A stretch of 64,000 nucleotides of DNA from Spizellomyces punctatus DAOM BR117 (Eukaryota > Chytridiomycota > Chytridiomycetes > Spizellomycetales > Spizellomycetaceae), in the NCBI RefSeq assembly GCF_000182565.1, contig NW_015971550.1:296579-360578 (forward strand), read 5' to 3'. The notes beneath the pieces were generated by a model, which was given only the letters and a program-made list of their open reading frames with translations, did not search any database and was not told the origin of the DNA. Below are positions 33,732 through 46,838 of this stretch, piece by piece. Numbering within the stretch: position 1 is the stretch's first letter; every line of letters begins with the position of its first letter. A program made the translations under genes and the position numbers.

Positions 33732-34347
33732 TCCGCTGGTAGCAAAAAATTCTTTTTGTTATATTTTTTTGTACCAAAATTTGACGTTCCTTCTATTCGC
33801 CATCAGACAGCGTACTAAAAACCATCAAGTCAATGTCCTTTGCATTGTACGAGGACATTTTCATCATTGCAGACCTAACCCTATCCCTAGGTTATATGCA
33901 CAAACCATTGCGTCTTAAGTTCCAGGCAACTCTGCTGGGATCTGTTCACTAATTTCGTATATTGAGGGCTCGATTGAGGTTTGACCATCCATATATTCCA
34001 TACTTGAAATTAGACCGAACACCAGCTATTCTTGCCTGTACTAGGTACGCCCTCGAAAAAATCTTAAGAGATTAACATTCTACCTACTTTGGTTGGTCAG
34101 TAAGTCCCCTTGAATTGGCTAGGACAGGACGCTACGTTTTGCGTGCGGACAATGGATTAACGATAATGGAAACGTTGCAAGGACATATGGAAACGCCAGG
34201 TTACAAAGTTAACTTGTTAAAAAGATAAAACCCGATTGACCATTATCACCAGATGACGTTTTGTAAAAACTAAATATGTCATAGAAAAAGTATTCTACCC
34301 ATTCAACCGAGTATCTAAAATAAATCGTGAAAAAGCCTGCGTGTCAT
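33732..34347. other. intergenic, no gene seen
   Basis: 616 AT-rich bases between tRNA-His and the RING gene; no supported feature. Confidence 0.45.
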
Positions 34348-35054
34348 CTATGCAGCATCGGTAACAGCACCACAAACGAAAAACTTTACACGTTTTCCCA
34401 CAAAGCATCTACAAACGGGGCATTTACCATTCTCAGCAACAGACCTCTCAATACAATTGTCACATACAGCAATATGCCCGCAAGGAACCATAACACTCAG
34501 GACATGTCCGGTTAAACAAATGGCGCAAGTGATTCTCACGTTTGTGGAGGTAAAGTGGACCGCTTCCTGACGGGGACGTGACAAGCGTTGAATTTGACGG
34601 CTCTCCGAGCGGGAGGAGGTTTGCCGCTGGGGAAGACCGTTCAGGGACGATAGGAACCGTGTTGTGGTTTGCGTAGTTTGAAAGAGACCTTGTATAGACA
34701 AGGACCCTGTGGTTGAGGTTGTTGCGCGAGAAGGCATTCTGATTGAATGGATAACTTTGTGAGAAACAAGTAGCAGTTGACCACAGAACCACAAGAGTGT
34801 AGCAAATGAACGTTGAGTAGTCCGCACCTGTTTATCGCAACGTTGCAGACGAAACCGGTGCGTGGGAACTTTTTGATCTGGCACGGAATCAAGTGCCGAG
34901 TGCCCCAAACGTTCGTCAAGTAATGTCCTAAACTGCAGATCAGCACGCCGCTATATTGTCTCGCTATCGTAGAAAAGAGTTTCGATCTTTCGATGGAGGT
35001 GGTAGCAGGACGAGAAGACTTGGAATGAAAACGATGTGGAAGTTCCATCGCCAC
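34348..35054 (-). CDS. RING-finger (C3HC4_3 type) membrane-associated protein
   Basis: The C terminus is a clear RING finger: CAICLTGHVLSVMVPCGHIA, then CDNCIERSVAENGKCPVC and RCFVGKRVKFFVCG, with all eight ligands. It belongs to the zf-C3HC4_3 group, so an E3 ubiquitin ligase role is likely. Upstream in the same frame is a hydrophobic helix (FATLLWFCGQLLLVSHKVI) and a basic linker. The stretch LLDERLGHSALDSVPDQK (near 34900) is probably coding. The 5' end is not resolved: the frame with ATG at 35054 differs from the RING frame, so an intron is needed, and further exons may lie at 35070-35480, where another hydrophobic stretch (CVALVLVLAELKFFLIINR) is seen on the same strand. Confidence 0.6.
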
Positions 35055-35710
35055 GTTGCTGACTCATCACGATCAAGGAGTCATCGAGGAGCCAGCACAG
35101 ATGTTATCCCGCACAAAAGAGACCAGTAACGCTAAATCGAACGAGTGTTGTCGGCAGATATCGAATGTGTTCAAACAGTTCCTTGAACGTGCAAAATGCG
35201 ATAAAAGAGTGGTAATCCCCGCGATATAAGTTGAACGTAAACAGTTGGCGGAGATGCCCCCAAGACAATGACTTTCGCCTTCGTATAGTCGTCCCACCTG
35301 TTAATTATGAGAAAGAACTTGAGCTCTGCGAGGACTAATACAAGGGCAACGCAACCATCCGAGATCAAGACAAAGGCAATGCTACTACAATTTGTACATG
35401 TACAGATGAGGTATTCCCAATTATCAAGGCATCAGCGCAAACCAACGTAGGGCGTATTCAACCTGACTTAATACGGCCAACGCAAACAACCAAGATAAGA
35501 TATCTACAACAAAATGAGGTTTCCTCCAAACGCAAAAAAGAAACGCATCCACATAAAAAGGTCAAACGCAAAGCAACCAAGAGAATGGCGAGTTATGCTA
35601 CATAGAAGTACGAGACAGTTCCTGTCGCGAGAGAGGAAGACGAAAAGTTCACATATCTACATGAGGTATCAAAGTATACAAGAAAAAAACGAAAAAATAA
35701 AACAAGTGCA

Positions 35711-36454
35711 TTACATGCACCTCCTGGCCTTCAAATGCCTGTGAACGGCATCACTTCTCGTGAAGCCTGTTCCACAGTTGTAGCACCGGAAGGGCTTGTA
35801 GCCTGGCATATGAGTGACAATGTGTCGTTTGAGGTCCTGTTTGCGGGCAAATGATTTTGGGCACGTCTGGCAGTGGAATGTGCGTACTTTCTGAGCTGCG
35901 GGGGAAGGTGGAGGTGGTGGGAGCGGTGGCGGCGACGACGCAACATTCCAGAGAGGAAGGGAGGGGAGAAGTGGGGGAAGATTGTGATGAGGTGCTTCAA
36001 ACGGTGATAAAGGAGACGATGAAGAGGAAGACGAGGAAGCGGATGACCAGGAAAAGTCCTGCTGCTGCTGCTGTTCAGGATACTGCTGCGACGAGAGGTC
36101 TTGCAGTTCTGGTGGATATGACGCGTCGTTGATCAGCGTCGGATCCCAGTAGGGAATGTCGAGAGGCAGCGGCGTCTGGAATGCATCCATCTCACTCGTC
36201 CAAGGCATTGTCGTCGTCGGTACTGCGGCCGCCGCCGCCATGTCCGTCATTTGCCATACAGGATATGTCGTTGTCGCTGCCGTGGTGGTCATCAGACAAG
36301 TGTCAAACATGTTCATGCTTGGAGGCATGACATTGTAACCATCTTCTCCTCCCCATCCTGCATCGTGAGATGACTGCATCCATGAGGGCAGACACATGTG
36401 CGATGGATTGGGGGGAGGGATGGAAGGGAATGGATACGAAAGATCGTATCGCAT
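35711..36454 (-). CDS. two-finger C2H2 zinc finger transcription factor
   Basis: A single exon of 247 residues. The first 180 residues are low complexity: T/A-rich (TTTAATTTYPVWQMTDMAAA), poly-Q (PEQQQQQDF), poly-S (SSASSSSSSSS) and poly-P. Two C-terminal fingers follow: FHCQTCPKSFARKQDLKRHI, then VTH (C2H2), and FRCYNCGTGFTRSDAVHRHL, then KARRC (C2HC, last ligand Cys). The arrangement (two terminal fingers, H or C as last ligand) is common in fungal stress or development regulators such as Msn2/Com2-type proteins, but low complexity prevents a precise assignment. The protein ends four residues after the last finger helix. About 250 bases separate it from the possible RING-gene exons. Confidence 0.82.
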   Translation of the reverse strand: MRYDLSYPFPSIPPPNPSHMCLPSWMQSSHDAGWGGEDGYNVMPPSMNMFDTCLMTTTAATTTYPVWQMTDMAAAAAVPTTTMPWTSEMDAFQTPLPLDIPYWDPTLINDASYPPELQDLSSQQYPEQQQQQDFSWSSASSSSSSSSPLSPFEAPHHNLPPLLPSLPLWNVASSPPPLPPPPPSPAAQKVRTFHCQTCPKSFARKQDLKRHIVTHMPGYKPFRCYNCGTGFTRSDAVHRHLKARRCM

Positions 36455-37823
36455 TCAATAAATGAAAACTCGATAGTGTTTGAAGAGCAGAAGTATCAGT
36501 CGTTAGAGTGTGAATGGGCTAGTTAGCAAGAAACAAAGGAAGGGACAGCAAGAAGCCAAAGGTCCTTTATACGAGAAAATCGCAATAAAAAATCCCCCGA
36601 CCCAACACACAGCCATCAAATACCCACTCGATTACTACGAATAGTAGAGTAGTAGATCCGTTTCCCGGTCCTACGTCCATTGCCGAAAAGTCCACTTTTT
36701 GAAAAGTTCCCGTACATTTCATGACGAGTCTTTGATCACATCATCACATGAACTACCAACAACAACCTTCCCGTTCTGCCACTTTTTTAAATCCAGAAGT
36801 TGGCGCTCACAGCCACCACTCTACTATATCCATATATGGTTACATTACATACTTTATCCCTTTTGGGATCATTGCATGGCTTGGCAAGTTGAAATGTCGC
36901 TTGTTAACGGAGACATGGCGGCGACTGCGGGCGGGGGATCCCCGCGGCAATTGGAAGATGAAAATGGGCGGGGCCTTCAGTTCTAGGCAATCCACGCAAT
37001 ATGGCAATGTTTTGCAAGCAGCTGCTAGTTGCCCAACTTGCATCCGTGATCATGATGGGAGGAGACTACCAGGTGATCATTAGACAGTATAATGGATCTT
37101 ACGACCCCATACGAATAGCAACAGAATGGGGGACCAGTGGCACTCGTACGGCATTTCTTACAAAAAAGAGTTACTCCATGCTTATAAATCTATACACAAG
37201 GGTGAGTTGGTTGCGCAGTCCTTGCTGGGTATTCGCTTGACCCTTGCCATCTCTGCATCTCTTTTCACACCAGTCATCAGGGTCATATGTCCTTCAAGCG
37301 CGCGGAAATGCAAGACTCCATCAATTTTCTTTGATCTGCAATTTCATTTTGCGTAACAATCCTCAGCAAATGTATTTTATTGAGGCACACACACACAAGT
37401 CATGATGCTATGAAAATGAGGGTCGTCTCTTGCTATTGGTTCCATTAGGTTCAGCATTCATATTCCTTTCTTTTTTGTCTGTCGCCCACGCAAATGATTT
37501 GCCATAATAAAGACGATACCAGAGATTAAAGTAAGCAAACAAGGGTGCCCCCCTGCGTAACTCGCTGATAGATCATCACAATATATCAAAAATGGCTCAA
37601 GCGTTTCAAGAAATAAAACGTGGAGATGGCTTGGAAACCATCGATTCGGATCACTGGCCCCCACCTTCAGATTGAAATTGTCCGGAAAGCTACCTACATG
37701 TCCGAAATATTGGCTTGGGCATAATTATAATCATTTGGGAATCGGACATTCGGAAACACACACAAACGTATATTAACCTACACCCCTCGTACAAAACAAC
37801 TTGACCATTTGGCCCAATACAAT
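36455..37823. other. intergenic, no gene seen
   Basis: About 1.37 kb upstream of the C2H2 gene (-) and downstream of CCT1 (-). ORFs of 60-110 codons in the plus strand are not protein-like. Probably a long promoter of the C2H2 regulator plus the CCT1 3' region. Confidence 0.45.
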
Positions 37824-40124
37824 CTAGTGCCCGTGAGGATCACCTTCCTGCTGCTCAGGCTCAATCTTAATCATATCACTACACAAACAAAAAAGTCAAT
37901 CAGCAACGAAAGGCAAGAAAACTGTCTACCAAGCCAAACACTCACTCTATCCGCAACAAGGCAATAGCAGCTTCCGTGGCCGCTTTCAAAGACTTTAGCT
38001 TGGACATGGCAGGCTCCAGTACACCCGCCTTCAAATTATCACGAGGAACTCCCTTGATGAGATCCAATCCGTACCTAAAACCCGACAGTTACAGTCTGCA
38101 ACAAACTCAGGGTCTCTTATTGAAAATCGTACCATTTTAGCGCCTTTTTCGAATTGTCCCCGCCAGCGTTTTGGGCGGCATTGTGGAACGCACGAAGTTT
38201 TGCAACCAAATCAGTCGAATCCTTGGCCGCATTCACAGCCAACGTCTTCGGAATGACCAGCAACGCGTTGGCGTATTCCGCAATGGCAAGCTGCTCACGG
38301 GATCCCTGTGAATGAATTCTATCAGCAACTGATTCAAAGTCTGGAAACACGCAAACCAAGAACACAAACCAAAGTTGTTGCAAAATTCTCCAAGTAGATC
38401 GACAAAGCACTCTCGACAGCTCCACCACCGGGCACAACAGCATTGCTCTCCAAGGTCCGCTTGACAGCGCACAAGCAATCATGTACAGATCGCTCCATCT
38501 CATCCAACATGTAATCATTAGCACCCCGCAAAATGATGGAGGCTGAAGAATGGGCCTTGGTTCCCTTGACTAGAATGCATTCGTCATCGGAGATGCGCTC
38601 TTGGACCACCTCCTCGGCTTGACCGAGGTACGAAGCCTCAAAGGTCTCTTCACCTTCCAGGTTAGCCAAAGTGGACACCAAGGTAGCTATGGAAGAGGAC
38701 ATTGAGTGTGACGAGTCACAGAATGTTACATGTAAAAGGTTAGCACACACACCTCCGGTAGCCTTGGCAATCCGCTTCAAATCCTCCTTCTTGCAACGTC
38801 GTACCGCCATGGCACCAGCCTCCACAAACAGCTTCAAGCAAAGATCGTCAATTCCCTTGGTTGTCAATACAACGTTGGCACCAGTGGCAAGAATCTTCTT
38901 GATGCGCTCGGTCGTAATCTCAATTTCCCTGGGCAAGAATAAATTGAGCCGCCGTACACAATTATATAGAAATACACCAGTACCAACCTTCGGCGAATGT
39001 CCTCCAGTTTGTCTGGGTCGTCAATTACAATGTTGACACCGAGGTGCATGCGTGCTTTTTGAAGGTTGATATCGAGACAGGCAATCTTGGCGTTTGTGAT
39101 TCTTGTCTTCAACGCTATTCAAGGGCGGAAGTAAATAAGTTTGTGACACTCGTGGGTTTACCGCATACACGATTTACGCACCTTGGGAAGCAACAGTGCA
39201 GTTCAACGCATATCCCTTCACCAGAGTACTCTCGCGGACACCCCTTCCGTGGGCCTTGAGGATGTTAACAGCTTTGATGGGGTATTTAGCCTCGCCTTTC
39301 GCGTTCACTGTCTTCACGGCTGTGATACCGTCCACAACCAAGTCTGCAAAAAAGTCATCGTCCCTATAGTATATGATGGAATTAGTTGGCCATGCATTAC
39401 CAGTTATTGACACCAGAAAGACAGGATACATACGATCCAATAATCTTTGACGACATTGACGTCTTGGCAACATTGATCAAGCACTCCCGTCCCAAGCTCT
39501 CCACCTTTGTCGTCATCTGGTCCACAATAAACTTTACAGCCTCCTTGCTCGCCAAACGGTATCCCGTGATAATCGTTGTTGGATGTATCTTGTTTTTTAC
39601 GAGCTCGTTGGCCCGTCGCAAGAGCTCTGCTGCGATGATGACAACTGAAGTCGTACCGTCGCCGACTTCCTTGTCTTGCTGCTGAGCGAGTTCAACAAGG
39701 ACGCGCGCAGCCGGGTGTTCGACCTCGAGGAGTCGGAGAATGGTTGCTCCGTCGTTGGAAATTGTGACATCCTGGTAAATGTTGCGTTAAATAAAGTATC
39801 ACACTGCTTTGCATTCACCATATCCGTACCCCAATATCATCCACAAGCATTTTATCCAAACCAACAGGTCCCAAAGAACTCTTGACGATATTCGCGATAG
39901 CCAGCGCTGACAACACTGCGCGGACCATGTCATTAGTATCCTAGTCGTCTTGCGCAGAAAAGAAGAACATGGCGACAAACCGTACCATTCTGCTGCCTCA
40001 CATCGGCTCCAGATGTTCTTTGACCTATAAAATGAGTCGTGTCAATATCATTAATGATCAATCCGCACACCATCCATCACGCATTACCTCCGATAGGAAG
40101 AGGGTTGGACCTATTGCTAGACAT
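37824..40124 (-). CDS. CCT1: CCT1 / TCP-1 alpha, cytosolic chaperonin subunit
   Basis: Starts with a 37-base exon (40124-40088, [12 protein letters not shown]) and continues [40 protein letters not shown]. The group II chaperonin motifs are present: ATP-site GDGTTSVVI region, [139 protein letters not shown]. It ends [19 protein letters not shown] at the TAG at 37824-37826. The specific sequence matches the alpha subunit rather than other CCT subunits. CCT folds actin, tubulin and WD proteins. About ten exons. It shares a 960-base divergent promoter region with the Ugo1-like gene. Confidence 0.95.
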
Positions 40125-41085
40125 GTTCCAATTACGCAGTTACAGGGAAAGCCAACAATAATTCTGCTTCAAAAACAACCAAAGACAAGGGAGAAAAAAT
40201 CGAAAAGGCGAATCGGTGATCTCGCGTGAAGGGAGGGTTGGTGCGTTTTGCAATGCGTTTCTTGATCTTCTAAATTAGACGTGTGCCCTTTTGCTGGACA
40301 CACTTTCGGACACCTGTTGCCATGGACAACGTACCATCGTCCTTGAACAAGTGAATGAGAAATGGCAACCAGACCGCTCACAATTCGATACGGACCCTTC
40401 TATCATGCTACATGGGGCAGATATAACAAGCACGGAAACGCATGTCCGTCTGCCGGGCGCATTCTATTTATGAAAAAAAATAACAGCTCAATCGCACGGC
40501 AGGTTTTTGAGTGACATGCCTAGTGAGATCACGTTGCACCATGTAGACTGACAGACATCTTATCGGCCATGGAAGTGTGCTTTCCTGGTCCACATTCATA
40601 TGACATGGTCGTATCAGGACGACAAGGCCAACCCAATTTGTTACATTCTATGCATCCTGCCTCTGATGGTTCATTCCCACCCAGCGAGTGAACATGGACC
40701 TCAGAACTGAACATGGACCTTAGAACCCGTTCCGAATCACATCAAACACACCCCGCGGTCCTTTAAGCACTTGATGTGATCCATAGCGGCTGAGTCTAGA
40801 GTTCTTTCATGCGTGCCCAAAAACGACAAAAGGACAACGATGATCGGGTGAATCTTCTTCCAAACAAAATTCAAGATCCTCACTAGATACACGGATAGTG
40901 TGCAAGCAATAGAAATTGTCAGTATCCATCACATACGGAATTCTAGTCGGAAATGTATTATTCAATGTGTAATTTGGCCAGTACGTTCAATTTCCGATGA
41001 CTGTGTTCTACAAGCCTCAGGCGCAGCCAAGTGGCGCAGAATATGTCTGCTCGAACTTGCAGCAAAATACAGCGATATATGCAAG
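40125..41085. other. divergent intergenic region
   Basis: About 960 bases between CCT1 and the Ugo1-like gene. An open frame from 40900 runs into the Ugo1-like first exon, so the true start could be further left. No other feature seen. Confidence 0.45.
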
Positions 41086-42802
41086 ATGGAACCCATGACG
41101 GATCGCGACGAGATATTCGAGCGGTTTAACCCGTATGCGACAGCGGCTGCTACAATACAGGCTGGAGATGATACAGGGCTGTTTGTACCAGAGTGGGACG
41201 GGAACTTTGATGAGGAGGGTCATGAGGGCTATACTGGAAAGGAATTTGGTAGATCTTCCGCTGTTTATGGATTCGCGTTGTGGATGCTTGCAGCTAACTC
41301 TTTTGGTTTGAAATGTTTTAGTTGTATATGCTGCAGTGCAGGTGAGGAACGGAATGGATCCGACGATTACTAGGTTGCCTAAACATGATCTCATTCTACG
41401 TTTATAGTTTATAGCAAAAGCCCTAGCAAACCCTTTCGAGGTCGCCACCATTCTCCAACAAGTGCAGTTTCTCCCATCTGACAGTTACCTTGCCCGATAT
41501 GGTTCCAGATCATGCGAAATAGAGGGGGACAGTAGCGATGTGCCTGATGCCGACCCAGTTGATGTACGATGCGGTGATTTCATATCTGCGATCGTATATT
41601 GACTCGGATATCTGTATAGGCTTCCGAAGACGAATCAGATGACAGTGTGAATGCGTACGCTTTTCATGCTGAAAATGGGGGACGATCGTTTTCGTCTGAT
41701 GCGAAGAGTGCTGAGACCGCTGTTGCGGATGCGTCGGGGTACCTGATGAAGGCGGGACATAACGAAGATGAACCCACCCGCCCTCCGTATCAGCTTCCGC
41801 CGCTGGAGGGATCGACGTTGGCGACTGTGGGAGAAATATTGGCGTCAAATAGTGAGGGATTGCCTTCTTTGTGGAAAGGTATGTCCATTGAAGACGAAAC
41901 TCTCTATGGGCATCTGGCTAAGTTTGCGTATCATAGGACAAATCCCATCATGGCTACACGAAACCAGCCACTCTGTTCTCCAACCCAGCATAGAAGGCAA
42001 CCTAACCGAATTTATCCGCGAGCACGAGCCCTTCTCCATCACTGACGTTGACGACATTCTCCCTTCTCTCGCCACCAAAGTCGCAAGTCACGCTGTATCC
42101 TCGTTTATTCTATCTCCACTTGATCTTGTTCGCACTAGGTACGCTTATAACCTGTTCATACTCTTGACTCCCACCAACTCACATTTGTCTTCTAGACTCG
42201 TGGTGCAAACATCAAATCCGTATCACCGAAAATATAAGGGCACCCTCCACGCATTCCGTACCATTATATCCGAAGAAGGTTTCGTCTCTTTATACGCCGG
42301 TCGCCACCTCATCCCAACTCTCCTCCATCAAACCCTCAAACCGCTATTTCACTACTCATCAGCCTTCGTTATCGAAAACGTCCTCAACATCTCGTCGGAA
42401 ATGAGTCCCTTGTTGTACGCACTCGCTGAACTCGGACTGAAAGCCGTGGAACTGGTGGTCATGCTCCCTCTTGAGACAGTGCGGAGACGGTTGCAGTGTC
42501 AGGTGATAACCCGTGTCCCAGGAGATACATTCGAGGGGTGTGTGGAGCAAAATCCGATTCCGTATACCGGTTTGGTGGATTGCGCTGGGAGAATTGTGCT
42601 CGAGGAAGGGGGAGTGCGGACGCGTGCGAAAGGGAGACGAAGAAGGAAGAGGAGAAAGGGTCAGCCTGTGACCTGGTGGGGTAGCTGGGGCGTTTCGGGG
42701 CTATATCGGGGCTTTAGAATGAGAATGGTGTCGGCAGTTGTGTTGATGGTTGTTAATACGGTAGCGGATATGCTCGATGTGCCAGAGGATGGGATGGCGT
42801 AA
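41086..42802 (+). CDS. UGO1: Ugo1/SLC25A46-like mitochondrial outer-membrane fusion protein
   Basis: Five or so exons join in frame. The N-terminal cytosolic part (MEPMTDRDEIFERFNPYATA) and an acidic, disordered stretch (ASEDESDDSVNAYAF) surround a degenerate carrier repeat, KALANPFEVATILQQVQF. A second carrier signature is SSFILSPLDLVRTRLVVQTS with YRKYKGTLHAFRTIISEEGF-like sequence; a third is VVMLPLETVRRRLQCQV ending near WGVSGLYRGFRMRM. Few and modified PxD/E motifs, plus the acidic insert, fit Ugo1, which links Fzo1 and Mgm1 in yeast mitochondrial fusion, rather than an ordinary solute carrier. A basic insert (RTRAKGRRRRKRRKGQ) is unusual. Stop TAA at 42800-42802. The 5' start is tentative. 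Confidence 0.8.
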
Positions 42803-43035
42803 TTTATCTGGGTGGTTTGTCCGTGATTCTCATTTCTCTTTAACTTCCATACATTCATGTAATAAGATTTATTCACACGTCTTCAGCACAAGCCACCACA
42901 ACAGACATGGTCATTGTTTCTTGACGATTGCAAGCATTAACATCGATAAGGTTGTAGAGAAAGAGATCGCCATGTGAATAAACTTTTACTCTGCTTTCAT
43001 TGTATCCAAAAAAATTATCCTAATCACATAACAAG

Positions 43036-46000
43036 TTATCCTGTCGGATTCACATCCGTGCATTTGATCGAAAAGTAATCCTCAGGTTCTGATTCCATAT
43101 CATTTATCATGGGACTCGACAAGGTCTCCCTAACACTTCTCTTCCCAAACTCCTCCACCACGTTCGGCAAACTGTGCGCCATGGAGGAGTTGCCCGCCAA
43201 GGGAGGTGCTGTAGGTGGACCCATCAAGCGGACATCGAAATCGGGACCCTGGGATTCAGACACTATTGCGAGGCGTGCATCCATGAAGCGCCGTATTCGG
43301 AGGCGGTACAGCATGTCGTCCAGGCAGAGTTCGATTTTGCAACGGTTTCGTAGGAGGGAAATCTCTAATGTATATTATAGGACGGTAAATGGTATTGAAT
43401 CTCAACTCTATTGGCGGTGTCTAAATGGAAACTTACGCGGCCACGTCGCTCGTTCTCCGAGGTTACTGCAATAGATCATCATTTCCGGGTCTATACAATC
43501 CTTGAATCAGTCCACCAAAATAAATCACCCTTATCAGCCGCAAAAACTGAGCATCATACCCGGATTTCCAAGAATTCGCGTGAAATCCGCCATACGAACG
43601 CTTGGGACGATGGTAATATCTCCGTAATACCGCTGACTTAAAATTGTTCGGACCCGGTATATGGTTGGAGAGGACACTCCCAGTTCTGACAGCTGCCTCT
43701 CAGAGGTCAATCCCACGAACTGTTGAGATATTGCTCAGTAGGACTGTCGGACTCACCTGTGTCAGTCGATGATGAACCTCTGAGCGGACTAGGAATGCCA
43801 TACTGTTGATGGCTCGTGTCAACATGGATGGGGAAGGAGTATTGTGCATAAATGGGAGGACATGAGGGTTCACTGTCGGGGTGTCAGTTCCAGAGTAATG
43901 GGAAATACCGGGAAACATGCACTTGCCTTGACACACGATAAAGTGGTTTACGTTGAACATTTCGGATATTCGTGTCATGGGTAGATCACTAGATTGAAAA
44001 TGAAAGTTAGGCGCCAGCTGGAAAAGCACATTGGAATGCAACTACATACCCTTCCACTAGAATATACGCCCATTAAGTTCAATCATATGTTACTGTACGT
44101 TTTCTAGCTCCACCATCGATCTCCTCTCCGCGAGATGCTCACCTGATCCATCGATCCATCGATGCCCTAATGACGAGATTTCCCGTATGAATATCAAGAG
44201 AAGTCATTCGAGAACAAAAGACGAATTGCTTACCTGACGGATTCCAGGGAACAAAACCTGACTTCTTTTTCGCAATGAGGGGACAAGAATTAAATACAAA
44301 AGGAACTGCACATGATGCAGCACTGGGTGATATACGAGTCAGGACCACAAGTAGTTCGAGTCAATAGGGCCAACGGATATGCCATATCTGAACTTACACA
44401 GCTGACCAAATGACCTATGAACCTGGTCAGCGCTAGTTAGGCAATGAACGAAATACAGAGCACATACCACATTGGGTGCAGTCAAGTAATTGAGAAGCCT
44501 TGGCATCTCATATACAGTCGACGAGCTGACAGTGATGTTCAAAATACGTCGGGTTCTATTGAACGCTTCCTATGATTCGTTTAATTATTTAAGTATCACA
44601 TCGTGAAAACAAGCGGACATGGGGAAAGTCCAACCTGAAAGGTGACATCTCCGATATTTTCTCGCATCGTATGAGAGAATGTGTCTACATCGTATAGGTA
44701 TCCTGCGCGTGACGGAGACATCAGTCATTAGATACCCATTTTCCTGGGGAGACGCAGATACCTGCCCATAAACTGCATCATCACCATCTTTCCAGAACCT
44801 CCGCATTTTTGCCAAGAAGGTTGATTCTTCTCCGGGTCTCTCAAAGAAGTTCTATAAGAGAATCGTAAGAAATCCACCATGTAGCGAGTCACGTCATTTT
44901 ACGGTCCTACCATATTAACGTTTTTGGGATCGAGGAGTTGGGTCACTTCCTCGTCTGTTCGCGTACATACGCAAGCTGCAATAATGGATCCCCCAGAAGA
45001 CCCGCTGATAACACGCGGAAGTAGATTTGCCTCGAAAAGGGTTTTGACCACACCAACGTGACAGAGCGCTGGAATGGATCATTAGGTAGTTTCGTATGTA
45101 AACATGCATGCATAATCGTAACCTTGAAAGCTCTCCCAAACTTACCCAAGGCGCCACCTCCACTTAGACATAGTGCAGTTCTTCCGTATGCCCTTTGCGT
45201 TTGGGTGAAAAAGTCGTATTTGGCTTTTAGCGTGATCTGAGGAGACTCCTCCTCGCAAATGAAATGAAGTTGTCGTATGACTTCGTCGATATAGTCTTCA
45301 ATTAATCTCTTCGTTCCAACGTGCGTGATCCCATAAAGCTGTTGCCGTGCCTTTGTCAATATCTCACTCTGCACTACGAAGATCCGTTCATGGACGTACC
45401 CGTGGGTTTCCAGCATCTCCAAGATTTCTACTTAGTGACGTTCGCAACATAAACATCATGGAGGACATATTGCCAGACTCTCGCGCTTTTTTCAATTGGG
45501 CCAATCGATCTTGCAAAAGCTCATAATCATAGTCAGGGGATACCTGAATGACACACGTGAGCATCGCTTCATAAATCATAGTCAGATGGGCTCCTTACGG
45601 GATCATTTTTCCACTTGTCCTTTCCAGTCAACTTGTCTAACATGCCTCCCGCTGCGGCCCATTGCTCATAATTTGTGGCAACTTCCATAAGATGTTGATA
45701 GTACGCTCGTAGATCTCTCCGAAGCAGAAATCCATAAATCTCCTCGGACCAGTATGAGGCAACCTCAGATAGCACGGAGTAGGCACCAAAGTTGAGGTAT
45801 CGATGGACAAACGACAGAGGCATTCCAGGGCAAGTCTTTGGTGCTGCCCCATCTGCATCGCCAACTTCCTCCGGGTCGCTTTCATCGTCTCCTGGACTTT
45901 CAGCTTCATCGTCCTCCGGAGAACCTCCAGAATTTCCAGTAGGCATTTGCTTATCCCTGCCGTTGGAAGGCCCCGAAACGCTAGCCATGGTGCTTGCAAT

Positions 46001-46075
46001 GGCGGTGGATGGAGTGTGGGAAACGAGTTGGGTTGACGTGATGGAAAGATCGCAAGCCTGCGATAAGGTCAGCAT
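43036..46075 (-). CDS. patatin-domain triacylglycerol lipase (Tgl3/4/5, SDP1 type)
   Basis: A multi-exon gene. The N-terminal part is acidic (GSPEDDEAESPGDDESDPEE). The DUF3336-like region includes WSEEIYGFLLRRDLRAYYQH and YEQWAAAGGMLDKLTGKDKW. The patatin domain has the oxyanion loop LCLSGGGALG, the nucleophile elbow ISGSSGGSIIAAC (GxSxG) and the catalytic aspartate in WIDGS (near 44140). Substrate-lid sequences include ASCAVPFVFNSCPLIAKK. It ends in a basic and S/P-rich tail (PPTAPPLAGNSSMAHS). In yeast and plants these enzymes release fatty acids from lipid droplets. Alternative start codon at the MASVSG methionine inside the first exon. It is head to head with an acyl-CoA synthetase, which would activate the released fatty acids. 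Confidence 0.88.
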
Positions 46076-46838
46076 ATTGTCACGTGCTATTAAATCTCAA
46101 CGTTACACATAGATCCAACCGGAAATAAACAAATCACAGAGTAGCCGATCGTCTCATTTTTCCAAGTGTTCCTTCTCTAAATAAATGATATGAATAACCA
46201 AACGCTGCCAATCTTGAAAAATGGACGAGTGTCCTGCTGACACTCTTCACGCCTTCATCTGGCGTCACCAAATATGCAGCAAATGAGAAAACCTCATCCC
46301 GCAGTCGACCTGATTGATCTCAGCATATCCGGTTATGATCTCAATAGTCTGGATGCGTCCTACATGGCTGATGGGAGAGGACTTTCCATGACTCATTGTC
46401 AGAGAGGAGCAGAATTATTTTCCTCGGAAAATATATACAAAACGTTGTTGAAATACTGTACTTGGTGCTGTTCCTAATGAATTGCAATTGCAATCAGAAG
46501 ACTGCAATCAAGTAAGATACTTAGATGATGCGTCCCTCTTTACTTTTGGGCTTTCTGCTCTCCGGCAAGCTCCTTCTCCGTTTTACTAACATGTAAGTGT
46601 AAAGATTTTAGTAGTACTGTTTCAGTAGGATATGAGTAAAGAAGAAAGAAGCCAACAATAGCCTGGGACGGGATAGCATAGGCCACCATCCGACGGTCTT
46701 TCGCCAGCAGGACACCATTCCATCAGGCTTTGAATGGAGATCGCTCAGGAAGACAATGTGGTTCGATCCTAAATGTGCCAACGTCGATCATCACCTGAAT
46801 TCCGGCCTTTGAACGGAGGACTGCAATCTGTTGAGATC
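46076..46838. promoter_or_regulatory. shared divergent promoter region of lipase and acyl-CoA synthetase
   Basis: 763 bases between the two start codons. A 67-codon ORF (46274-46477) is not protein-like. I could not pick out a convincing regulatory motif by eye. Its interest lies in the two genes it separates. Confidence 0.4.

Noticed and set aside
36699-37356. Cluster of overlapping ORFs of 60-110 codons
   Set aside because: Composition is not protein-like and the frames conflict; more likely promoter sequence of the C2H2 gene.
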